This document shows, in pieces, positions 1-5,055 of a DNA stretch of 5,055 nucleotides. The notes below the pieces were generated by a model. It saw only the letters and a list, made by a program, of their open reading frames with translations, was not told where the DNA came from and searched no databases. The position numbers and the translations under genes are program-made. Numbering within the stretch: the first letter of the stretch is position 1; the number at the start of each line of letters is the position of its first letter. The stretch comes from an uncultured Prevotellaceae bacterium (GTDB lineage: Bacteria; Bacteroidota; Bacteroidia; Bacteroidales; Bacteroidaceae), in NCBI GenBank assembly GCA_946403615.1, contig CAMJAO010000178.1, positions 1 to 5,055 on the forward strand. Direction: 5' to 3'.

Positions 1-2017
1 TAAGATATTGAAGTTTATTTTTGTTGATGATGTCGCGGTAAAGTGTTCCTTCCCACGATGCCTCATCACGCACATTTACTTCGCCTTCGAGTGACATGAG
101 GCTCATGGTGCCAATCCTTGTCCACATGGGCTTGAACTGTGCGTCAACGGGGACGACAATATGGTCGATATCTTCACCGTTTAGGTCAGGGCTTTCAGCG
201 CAATATACAATCGGGCCGCGCATCACTGCCACTTGGCCGCGTGACTCTTCCACCAGCGGGTTGGCTTCGACGATACGCGCTGGCATCTGCATCGTATAGG
301 AGATGACATCGCCTTCTTTCCATTGACCGTCGAGCACCAGATAGCCTTTCTCATAGCGTGGCGTCACCGTGATGCCGTTCTTCTGAATAAGCGATTTCAT
401 ACACCATGCGGGTTGACGCAACTTGATGCTCATCTTCTTCATTCCTGACAGTTTGGTGATGATGATTTTCACGGTGCCGTCCCAAGGATATTCGGTGATT
501 TGTTCCAATTTAACATCTCCGATTTCGTCAAGGGTTGTCGTCAATGAGTTGCAGCCATACAAGTTCACATATATCTCACGCTTGCCTTGCGCGTAGGCGT
601 AATCCTGTGCCTCGCAAAGGGTACGCAGTGTGTTGGGTGGACAGCAGAAGCAACTGATGTATTTCTTGCGCTCTTTCGGCCAACGGAGCGTATACGGGAA
701 CTCATCACTCATGCGCATCGGGTTGGTATAGAAATAATTCTCTCCGTCTAATGAGATTCCGCTCAACACACTGTTGTAAAGACAGGTCTCGATGATGTCT
801 GTATATTTGCCGTCGCCTGTGGCAAGGAACATGCGCCAGTTAAACAACATGTTGCCGATATTCGCACACGTCTCGTTATGGGCGGTGGAGTGGGGCAGTT
901 GATAAGCGCGACCGTAACTTTGGTGTACCTTCTGGATGTTGTCGGGCTTGTAGTCGGTGCCGTCGGGCGAAGTGCCGTCGTACAAGGCTCCGCAGGCTCC
1001 CGTGATGTACATCTTCCGGTTGACAATATCCTGCCAGATGGAGGTCAGGTTTTTCATCAACTGTTCTTCGCCACTCTCCAGATACAAGTCTGCCACGCCG
1101 GCATAGAGGTAATTGGCGCGGACGGCATGCCCCATGGCATTGTATTGCTCACGGAAGGGGATGCGGTCCTGATTGTCGTCTGTGCCGTTTTCCACCATGC
1201 CGCGAATGTCGATAAACTGTTTGGCCAGTTCCAGGTATTTCTTGTCGCCTGTCTCACGATACAGTTCGGTGACGGCCATATAATGCGACGGACAGATGGC
1301 GTTGCCAGCCAGTTCCTTCGCGTTCTCCTTGCAAAAGTTATAGAGAAAATCACCTGCTTTGATGGCGGCGTTATACAGTGTGGTCTTGCCCGTAGCACGT
1401 TTATGGATAATGCCTGCGGTGATGAGGTGTCCTAAGTTGTAGGTCTCGAAATTCAAACGGTTGACAAATGCCCCGTCATCTTTGGTGCCAGTTGCGGTGC
1501 CCACCACGGTGTTGTCGTTGTTCTTCCCGTCTGAAACTGTGGATGCTTTCTCTTTGATGATCACCGGTGTATGGATGTAGCCGTCCGCACGTTGCGCTTT
1601 TACCACACATCCGATAAACCGGTCCATAATCTTGTCCAGTTCGGCGTCTTTGGTCACGGCATAGACCGCGGCCAGGGCTTCCAGCCATTTATACATGTCG
1701 CCGTCGTGGAAAGGAGGGCCGTGGTGCTTGCCTTCTTTCTCACCGGCAGCGATGAGGAAATTATTAAACCCCTTGCCTTCCTCACTCTGCCAGGTTTCCC
1801 ACATGCTTTGAACGGATGTCTTGCTGAATACTTCGAACAAGTCTCCCCAAAAACCTGCTGTCCATTCCACGGCATTGACGGGTGTGGAGGTCATCACGGC
1901 ATAGGGACTGTTGGCCGTGGCGGTCAACCCTCTTTGCCCAGTGGCTTGCACCTGTCGCTGGGCGGATAATGTCGTGAAACATAGCAGAAACACTGCCAGA
2001 GGTATGTATTTTCTCAT
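1..2017 (-). CDS. GH127-type (DUF1680) exported glycosidase, 3' end beyond window
   Basis: The frame is open for 672 codons from the ATG at 2017 to the left edge, with no stop seen, so the C-terminus is missing. The first 19 residues form a signal peptide (MRK, hydrophobic core, L-S-A before Gln20), pointing to export to the periplasm or beyond. The rest matches DUF1680/GH127, whose known members include a beta-L-arabinofuranosidase and an aceric-acid hydrolase acting on RG-II. Landmarks are DGDMYKWLEA from Asp105, HNETC at residues 380-384, SCFCC at 455-459, and RGPIVYC from Arg600 in the C-terminal beta region. By analogy with Bifidobacterium HypBA1, Glu382, Cys384, Cys458 and Cys459 would bind zinc, with Cys458 as nucleophile. 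Gln366 occupies the acid/base Glu position. HypBA1 has about 658 residues; this longer protein probably lacks only a few dozen. The start lies 41 bases after the upstream lipoprotein stop, suggesting co-transcription; the leader is A/T-rich without a clear Shine-Dalgarno. Family is confident; substrate is unknown (arabinose-containing or pectic glycans are plausible). Confidence 0.9.
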   Translation of the reverse strand, partial: MRKYIPLAVFLLCFTTLSAQRQVQATGQRGLTATANSPYAVMTSTPVNAVEWTAGFWGDLFEVFSKTSVQSMWETWQSEEGKGFNNFLIAAGEKEGKHHGPPFHDGDMYKWLEALAAVYAVTKDAELDKIMDRFIGCVVKAQRADGYIHTPVIIKEKASTVSDGKNNDNTVVGTATGTKDDGAFVNRLNFETYNLGHLITAGIIHKRATGKTTLYNAAIKAGDFLYNFCKENAKELAGNAICPSHYMAVTELYRETGDKKYLELAKQFIDIRGMVENGTDDNQDRIPFREQYNAMGHAVRANYLYAGVADLYLESGEEQLMKNLTSIWQDIVNRKMYITGACGALYDGTSPDGTDYKPDNIQKVHQSYGRAYQLPHSTAHNETCANIGNMLFNWRMFLATGDGKYTDIIETCLYNSVLSGISLDGENYFYTNPMRMSDEFPYTLRWPKERKKYISCFCCPPNTLRTLCEAQDYAYAQGKREIYVNLYGCNSLTTTLDEIGDVKLEQITEYPWDGTVKIIITKLSGMKKMSIKLRQPAWCMKSLIQKNGITVTPRYEKGYLVLDGQWKEGDVISYTMQMPARIVEANPLVEESRGQVAVMRGPIVYCAESPDLNGEDIDHIVVPVDAQFKPMWTRIGTMSLMSLEGEVNVRDEASWEGTLYRDIINKNKLQYL

Positions 2018-2058
2018 TGTATTAAATTGATTTTTAGTTGATATGCTCTTGCTGACCT

Positions 2059-3006
2059 TTACTTCGTGGCGATTTTTGCGGTTCCTTTAAGAATGCCCGA
2101 ACCGAGTATCAATGCCAGTTCTTTGGTTTGTTCCGGGGTAAATTGGCCGGCTATAGATGCATTTCCTCCGGTGATTTCCATTTGGACCATTGGTGCGCTA
2201 TAAACCTGATCGTCGATGACGATGGCAACCTGCTGACCGATATTTTTCTTGGTGAAGTCAGTAAACTGTTTGGCTCCCTCCTCGTTCATCTTCAGGATCA
2301 CGATGGGAGAATGATTGAATGAATCCATTTCATCCTTGGCTTCTGTGATTTTGTCTCCTGTAATGGCGGCTGAAGTTCCGCGCACACAGAACAGTCCGAA
2401 TACCGCTGGTTCGGTATCGTTTGCCAAGTCATCATTATTTGGAATAGTATTGCCCCTAAATTCTTCTTTCTGAGCACCCCAGCAAAGTTTGAGGTCGGGA
2501 CTGAGCCTTTTTTGTATCTCTGCGCTTTGCAGCAAACGGTTCACCTCTGCGGTGTCTTTCTCTTGAGCATATCCCAAGATGCATAAATCATTGGAGCTGA
2601 GTTGCAACAAACGAAGCAACCTGTCACCTTCTTTCATCTGTTTTCTTCCTTCCTCTATCTGCCCGGCGATTTTGTCGGAACGGCATGTTTCCCAAAAACC
2701 GAATTCTCCTCTCTGACTCAACAGACGGTTGACTCTTGCCGTGTCTATTGGCATGGGCAGATTGACTGTGAGATGATTGGCGTCACCTTCTATCTCAAGG
2801 ATATCTTTCTCTTCTATCTCCAATCGTTGGGCGATTACGTGTCTGATGTCTGCCATCACGTTCTTCACTTCTTGGCTGTCTCCTTTTATGGAATCTGATT
2901 CAGGAAGGCTGACTTCCAATGTCACTTCTTGTAATTGAACCTCTTGCTCATGCTTACAAGCTGTCAGCGACATCAATAACACCACGAGTAATAATAACTT
3001 TTTCAT
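2059..3006 (-). CDS. Lipoprotein resembling the periplasmic P1 domain of SecD/SecDF
   Basis: A 315-residue protein with a lipoprotein signal (MKK, Leu/Val-rich core, lipobox L-T-A-C with Cys17). The mature part has no membrane segment. Residues about 50-107 resemble the P1 base of SecD (an RVNRLL stretch, then EFGFWET at 101-107). Residues about 210-312 resemble the P1 head: KMNEEGAKQFTDF at 239-251, then AIVIDDQVYSAPMV at 261-274, GGNASIAGQFTPEQ at 280-293, and LALILGSG at 297-304. The middle (LLQSAEIQKRL, then LKLCW at 172-176) also recalls Bacteroidetes SecDF. Full SecD adds six membrane helices of the RND type, absent here, so it cannot be a proton-driven translocon subunit by itself. Cys108, 142, 175 and 207 could form disulfides. 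It is anchored in the inner or outer membrane; CKHEQE after the lipobox is only weakly like surface-export signals. It sits between two carbohydrate-related genes, 119 bases after one and 41 before the next. Function is unknown: a chaperone-like or binding role is speculation. Ancestry of the domain is well supported by motif order. Confidence 0.85.
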   Translation of the reverse strand: MKKLLLLVVLLMSLTACKHEQEVQLQEVTLEVSLPESDSIKGDSQEVKNVMADIRHVIAQRLEIEEKDILEIEGDANHLTVNLPMPIDTARVNRLLSQRGEFGFWETCRSDKIAGQIEEGRKQMKEGDRLLRLLQLSSNDLCILGYAQEKDTAEVNRLLQSAEIQKRLSPDLKLCWGAQKEEFRGNTIPNNDDLANDTEPAVFGLFCVRGTSAAITGDKITEAKDEMDSFNHSPIVILKMNEEGAKQFTDFTKKNIGQQVAIVIDDQVYSAPMVQMEITGGNASIAGQFTPEQTKELALILGSGILKGTAKIATK

Positions 3007-3085
3007 ATCGTTTGTTCTTATGATTTCAACTTTTACACTTAGTCATCTTGTTCTCTAGGAGTGTGTCTTCTTTCACTTATTCATT

Positions 3086-3102
3086 CCCTCCCTTTGAGAG
3101 GG
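3086..3102. other. Small G/C palindrome downstream of the TIM-DUF3826 gene
   Basis: CCCTC (3086-3090) and GAGGG (3098-3102) are inverted repeats around a 7-base loop, 23 bases past the stop of the TIM-DUF3826 gene. The stem is only 5 bp and no U-run follows on the coding strand, so it is a poor intrinsic terminator. Similar CCCTCCCTTTG-type stretches recur between genes in Bacteroidetes as far as I remember, so it may be part of a dispersed repeat. Confidence 0.4.
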
Positions 3103-3106
3103 TCAG

Positions 3107-3128
3107 GGTGGGTATTAGGTGGGTATTA
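3107..3128. repeat. 11-bp perfect tandem duplication spanning a stop codon
   Basis: GGTGGGTATTA occurs twice in a row on the plus strand (3107-3117 and 3118-3128). On the coding strand each copy reads TAATACCCACC. The TAA of the first copy is the stop codon of the TIM-DUF3826 gene, so the second copy supplies another TAA 11 bases later in a different frame. It looks like a slippage duplication at the gene end. Confidence 0.85.
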
Positions 3129-4565
3129 CTTATTCTCAATCCTCTTATACCACTCTTCCCGTTCTTTAGTCAGGTTATAACCCCGTTTGGTCAGGTAATT
3201 GTTGATACGCCCTTTGTATTTGCCGAACATCTCATGTTTTTTCTTGCTGCTCTCCGCGTCGATGGCAAATTCACGCGCTTCTTTCAGCCAAATCATGATT
3301 TGTGCCTTCTCTTCTTCAGTCAAAGAGGGTATCATCTCACAATGTGCATCATAGGTCACTTTCACCACGTCGTATGTCATCACGTCTTTCACTCGTTCTA
3401 TCTCCTGAGGCTTCAGATATTTCGACAGGTTGGCATCGAAGGCGAAATGCGAACGGTATAAGCGCGAGTCGCATAGCGCTTCCGCCATTTTCTTGTCGCT
3501 TTTTTTCAGTGAGTCGCGCTCTTCATAGATGTCATTCAGCTCGAAATAACGGTTGGCGATGATAGTGCGTACGTTTTCGCCTTTAGGCGTCCACGTGATA
3601 CTCAATTCATCGGTCGCTTTTTCTGCACGACCGACGATGGTCTTCACGTATGCCTCGTCGCGACCCTCGCTCTTGAGTGCCACTTCGGGGGTGGGGTAGG
3701 AGTTGAACACCTCTTTCAGTGTGCGCACGTTATTTCCGTAGTTCATCTTCACGTTGCGCACCATACTGGTATTGCGGCTGCGCTCCACAAACAGCCATCC
3801 GCTCCAACCCATCGCGTCGAGTGTCTGCTTGATGGCGGGCAGGTTCACGAGCGAGTCATCGCGCAACCATTTGCCGTCGGTGTTCGAAGCATGGATGGCG
3901 CAGATATTCTTAGCGCCCAGACGCTTCATGTCTTCCGAGATGTCAAGGCCGTTTTCTATGGTGGCTTGGAAAGAATAGAAGATACCGATGCCCTCACTCT
4001 TAATCTCTTTCAACAATTTCAGATTACCTTTCGCGTCAAGCGGGGTGCCTATGCCTACGCGTTTGCCGCGTTGCTTGGCGGCTTCGCCTATCTCGTGCAG
4101 TCGTTTTACAATCTCAGCACGTTTCGTCTTGTTTGTGGCCCAGTCATTGCCGCTACCGCCTAAAGGTAGAAAAGCAACCTTCACGCCTCCCATCTTGTCC
4201 ATCGTGTCGAAACAATCTGCAGCCAATGACAGATAGGTGTCTTTTTTCGTCAGGTCCTGAGCATAAAAACCACTCATCGCCACAGCACCGACCGTGATAC
4301 CGAGACTGTCGGCTGTGCGCTTGAATATTTCCGCTTGGTGGTCATCTCGCAACTGGTTTTCAAAGGCTTCGCGTTGACCCAGTGAACCCATGTCCAACTC
4401 TAAACCGTCACAACCCAATTGCTTGGCCAAATCAAATGCGCCCAACTTCTGACGCTTCAAAATCATCCAGTCGCACACTCCAACCTGATAGCGCTCCTGC
4501 GCCATCATCGTATCTGGCATCAACACCGTCAATGCCAAAAATAAATATAAAAAAAACTGTTTCAT
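3126..4565 (-). CDS. Secreted sugar-isomerase-like TIM barrel fused to DUF3826
   Basis: A 479-residue protein with a cleavable signal peptide (MKQFF, hydrophobic core, M-M-A before Gln23), hence periplasmic or secreted. Residues about 25-285 form a sugar phosphate isomerase/epimerase-like (AP endonuclease 2 superfamily) TIM barrel: YQVGVCDW at 26-33, GCDGLELDMG at 51-60, ICAIHASN at 221-228, WLFVERS at 257-263. Residues about 304-476 match DUF3826: NDIYEERD at 344-351, VMTYDVVKVTYD at 395-406, LTEEEKAQIMIWLKEARE at 415-432, FGKYKGRINNYL at 447-458. DUF3826 is common in Bacteroidetes polysaccharide-degradation loci but has no established role. Of the metal ligands usual in these barrels (Glu, Asp, His, Glu), His225 and Glu261 remain; Gly173 and Ser198 seem to replace the first two, so the usual isomerase chemistry is doubtful. 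The start is chosen because it gives a complete signal peptide; later Met codons (16, 20, 21) would destroy it. The start codon lies inside a 13-bp hairpin. It may instead bind a sugar or act without metal. Confidence 0.88.
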   Translation of the reverse strand: MKQFFLYLFLALTVLMPDTMMAQERYQVGVCDWMILKRQKLGAFDLAKQLGCDGLELDMGSLGQREAFENQLRDDHQAEIFKRTADSLGITVGAVAMSGFYAQDLTKKDTYLSLAADCFDTMDKMGGVKVAFLPLGGSGNDWATNKTKRAEIVKRLHEIGEAAKQRGKRVGIGTPLDAKGNLKLLKEIKSEGIGIFYSFQATIENGLDISEDMKRLGAKNICAIHASNTDGKWLRDDSLVNLPAIKQTLDAMGWSGWLFVERSRNTSMVRNVKMNYGNNVRTLKEVFNSYPTPEVALKSEGRDEAYVKTIVGRAEKATDELSITWTPKGENVRTIIANRYFELNDIYEERDSLKKSDKKMAEALCDSRLYRSHFAFDANLSKYLKPQEIERVKDVMTYDVVKVTYDAHCEMIPSLTEEEKAQIMIWLKEAREFAIDAESSKKKHEMFGKYKGRINNYLTKRGYNLTKEREEWYKRIENK

Positions 4566-4585
4566 ATACTTTGTATATAAAACAG
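4557..4585 (-). promoter_or_regulatory. 13-bp hairpin sequestering the start codon of the TIM-DUF3826 gene
   Basis: On the plus strand the arms CTGTTTCATATAC (4557-4569) and GTATATAAAACAG (4573-4585) are inverted repeats with one mismatch (4563 against 4579) around a TTT loop. In the minus-strand mRNA the mismatch becomes a U-G wobble, giving 13 consecutive pairs with an AAA loop. The AUG at 4565-4563 and codons 2-3 lie in the 3' arm, so folding would hide the start codon. This is seen directly. A role in limiting or regulating translation, or as an operator for a dimeric DNA-binding protein, is inference. Confidence 0.55.
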
Positions 4586-4592
4586 ACGTATT

Positions 4593-4598
4593 CCTCCT
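4593..4598 (-). promoter_or_regulatory. Perfect AGGAGG, badly spaced for the annotated start
   Basis: A perfect Shine-Dalgarno hexamer lies on the minus strand, but 27 bases separate it from the ATG at 4565, far beyond the usual 5-10. No ATG, GTG or TTG begins at normal spacing after it, so no leader peptide is evident. It sits 7 bases before the 5' arm of the start-codon hairpin. It could be a ribosome standby site or chance; Bacteroidetes often initiate without Shine-Dalgarno pairing. Confidence 0.3.
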
Positions 4599-4649
4599 GA
4601 TTTTGTAACTATTTTTTTAGTAATAAAGCCGTTAAGTCATTTGTGGTTA

Positions 4650-4726
4650 CATTTCCCATTCGTCATTTGTCATTCTTCATTCTTCATCGTGCCGCAACCA
4701 TTCCCCATTCTTCATTCCCCATTCTT
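4650..4726. repeat. Short tandem heptamer array, 11 units in phase
   Basis: Eleven 7-base units follow each other without slippage on the plus strand, consensus CATTC(T/C)(T/C). Four units are CATTCTT (4671, 4678, 4706, 4720) and two are CATTCCC (4699, 4713). CATTTCC, CATTCGT and CATTTGT (4650-4670) each differ from the CATTCTT/CATTCCC types by one or two bases. Two units in the middle, CATCGTG (4685) and CCGCAAC (4692), are degenerate. On the coding strand the units read AAGAATG or GGGAATG, placing ATG in all three frames. The array overlaps the last codons of the small ORF and fills much of the gap to the TIM-DUF3826 gene. Confidence 0.85.
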
Positions 4727-4855
4727 TTGGTAATACTTTTCGATGGAACGTTCGATACGCACCTTCAACTCTTCTTTTTCCAGAAGAGTGAGAGGGGGCA
4801 TCTCACATACAAAAAGATCAGCCCGTGAGTGTGTCTCGATTGTTTTCTTTACCAT
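4712..4855 (-). CDS. Hypothetical 47-residue small protein ending in the heptamer array
   Basis: An ATG at 4855 opens 47 codons to a TGA at 4712-4714, on the same strand as the neighbours, with an in-frame TAA five codons upstream of the ATG. The product begins MVKKTIETHSRADLF. After CEMPPLTLL its second half is a charged, probably helical stretch (EKEELKVRIERSIEKYY), and it ends QKNGE. The Lys/Glu/Arg/Ile pattern looks like real amphipathic helix rather than random translation, which is the main reason for listing it. The last codons (KNGE and stop) are encoded by the first heptamer units of the 4650-4726 repeat. No good Shine-Dalgarno is seen; GAG abuts the ATG and an AGG lies too far upstream. 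I do not recognise the family. It could be a genuine small protein, the C-terminal remnant of a decayed gene, or a chance ORF. No signal peptide or membrane segment is visible. Confidence 0.45.
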   Translation of the reverse strand: MVKKTIETHSRADLFVCEMPPLTLLEKEELKVRIERSIEKYYQKNGE

Positions 4856-5000
4856 CTCTAGTGCATTTTACCTAAAGACTGCAATGCTAAATTTTTGTAA
4901 TCAACATATCTTCATGATTTTCAGAACAGCCCTTCAAACTCACTCTGATGAAATTGTTTAGTAAGTATTCCAATATGGCCATGATGGCAATAATAATCTT
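4856..5000. other. Intergenic stretch without a recognisable element
   Basis: These 145 A/T-rich bases separate the right-edge gene stop from the small ORF. I looked on the coding strand for the Bacteroidetes sigma pattern TAnnTTTG with an upstream TTTG and found no exact match. A minor palindrome, GCCAT-G-ATGGC at 4978-4988, has no U-run after it, so no terminator is called. Confidence 0.4.
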
Positions 5001-5055
5001 TCAAATATCCATCCGCATGATATAATCGTTCATGTAGAAGCCGTGGCCGATGTCG
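5001..5055 (-). CDS. C-terminal tail of an unidentified gene entering from the right edge
   Basis: In the minus-strand frame ending at TGA 5001-5003, 17 codons are open to the window edge and read DIGHGFYMNDYIMRMDI. The composition (aromatic, Gly, Met, alternating hydrophobic) looks like the final strand of a secreted beta-rich protein, as in many polysaccharide-active enzymes, but the tail is too short to assign a family. The 435 bases from this stop to the next long gene hold only the small ORF and repeats, and the strand agrees with the rest of the window. Another minus frame is also open here as far as 4922, so the choice of frame is a judgement based on composition. Confidence 0.4.
   Translation of the reverse strand, partial: DIGHGFYMNDYIMRMDI

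Noticed and set aside
878..1435. 185-codon plus-strand ORF
   Set aside because: It lies antisense within the well-supported glycosidase gene, whose frame carries family motifs across the same bases; its translation shows no domain.
2602..2898. 98-codon plus-strand ORF
   Set aside because: Antisense to the SecD-like lipoprotein, with no start signal or recognisable domain.
2938..2958. Surface lipoprotein export signal after Cys17 of the SecD-like protein
   Set aside because: CKHEQE has a Lys and scattered acids but not the compact acidic run typical of Bacteroidetes export signals; surface location is not claimed.
3086..3102. Intrinsic terminator after the TIM-DUF3826 gene
   Set aside because: Only 5 bp of stem and no U-run on the coding strand.
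3048..3461. 137-codon plus-strand ORF
   Set aside because: It is antisense to the conserved DUF3826 end and the following gap; the product is repetitive in Phe/Val/His and looks like a reverse-strand shadow.
4586..4650. Bacteroidetes-type promoter (TAnnTTTG) before the TIM-DUF3826 gene
   Set aside because: The best candidate, TACGTCTG at 4589-4582, has one mismatch and no convincing upstream TTTG.
4650..4726. CRISPR array
   Set aside because: The units are contiguous 7-mers without spacers, far shorter than CRISPR repeats.
4743..4961. 72-codon plus-strand ORF over the small minus-strand ORF
   Set aside because: The minus-strand reading gives a more protein-like helix and agrees with the neighbours' strand; this one has no such pattern.
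4922..5055. Alternative minus-strand frame open from the right edge to a TGA at 4922-4924
   Set aside because: Its Arg/His-rich beginning looks like an out-of-frame reading; the frame ending at 5001 has better composition. It remains possible, and the adjoining sequence would settle it.

Overview
The window looks like a chromosomal segment of a Bacteroidales bacterium. A Prevotella/Bacteroides-type gut or rumen organism is likely, but the genus is inferred. The evidence is a DUF1680 (GH127-type) exported glycosidase, a secreted TIM-barrel protein fused to DUF3826, a lipoprotein resembling the periplasmic P1 domain of Bacteroidetes SecDF, poor Shine-Dalgarno sequences in front of most starts, and short heptamer repeats between genes. 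I recognise no RNA gene, transposon, CRISPR array or phage gene.

All credible genes are on the minus strand, so transcription runs from high to low coordinates. In that order: (1) the last 17 codons of an unidentified gene entering at the right edge (stop at 5001-5003); (2) a gap of 145 bases; (3) a 47-codon small ORF (4855 to 4712) whose last codons lie inside an 11-unit heptamer array (4650-4726); (4) an AGGAGG and a strong 13-bp hairpin that buries the start codon of the next gene; (5) a 479-residue secreted sugar-isomerase-like TIM barrel with a C-terminal DUF3826 domain (4565 to 3126); (6) a gap of 119 bases with an 11-bp tandem duplication and a small G/C palindrome; (7) a 315-residue SecD-P1-like lipoprotein (3006 to 2059); (8) a gap of 41 bases; (9) a long GH127/DUF1680 glycosidase (2017 to 1) that stays open to the left edge and lacks only its C-terminus.

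The TIM-DUF3826 protein and the glycosidase both carry export signals, and both families are common in Bacteroidetes loci for plant-polysaccharide (especially pectin) breakdown, so the window is probably part of such a locus. No SusC/SusD pair or regulator is visible. The SecD-like lipoprotein is the misfit: it resembles the P1 domain of SecDF, cut away from its membrane channel and tethered by a lipid. Three points merit attention: this orphan P1 lipoprotein, the TIM barrel that appears to have lost two of four usual metal ligands, and the hairpin over that gene's start codon. The glycosidase also has Gln where the characterised GH127 enzyme has its catalytic acid/base Glu.
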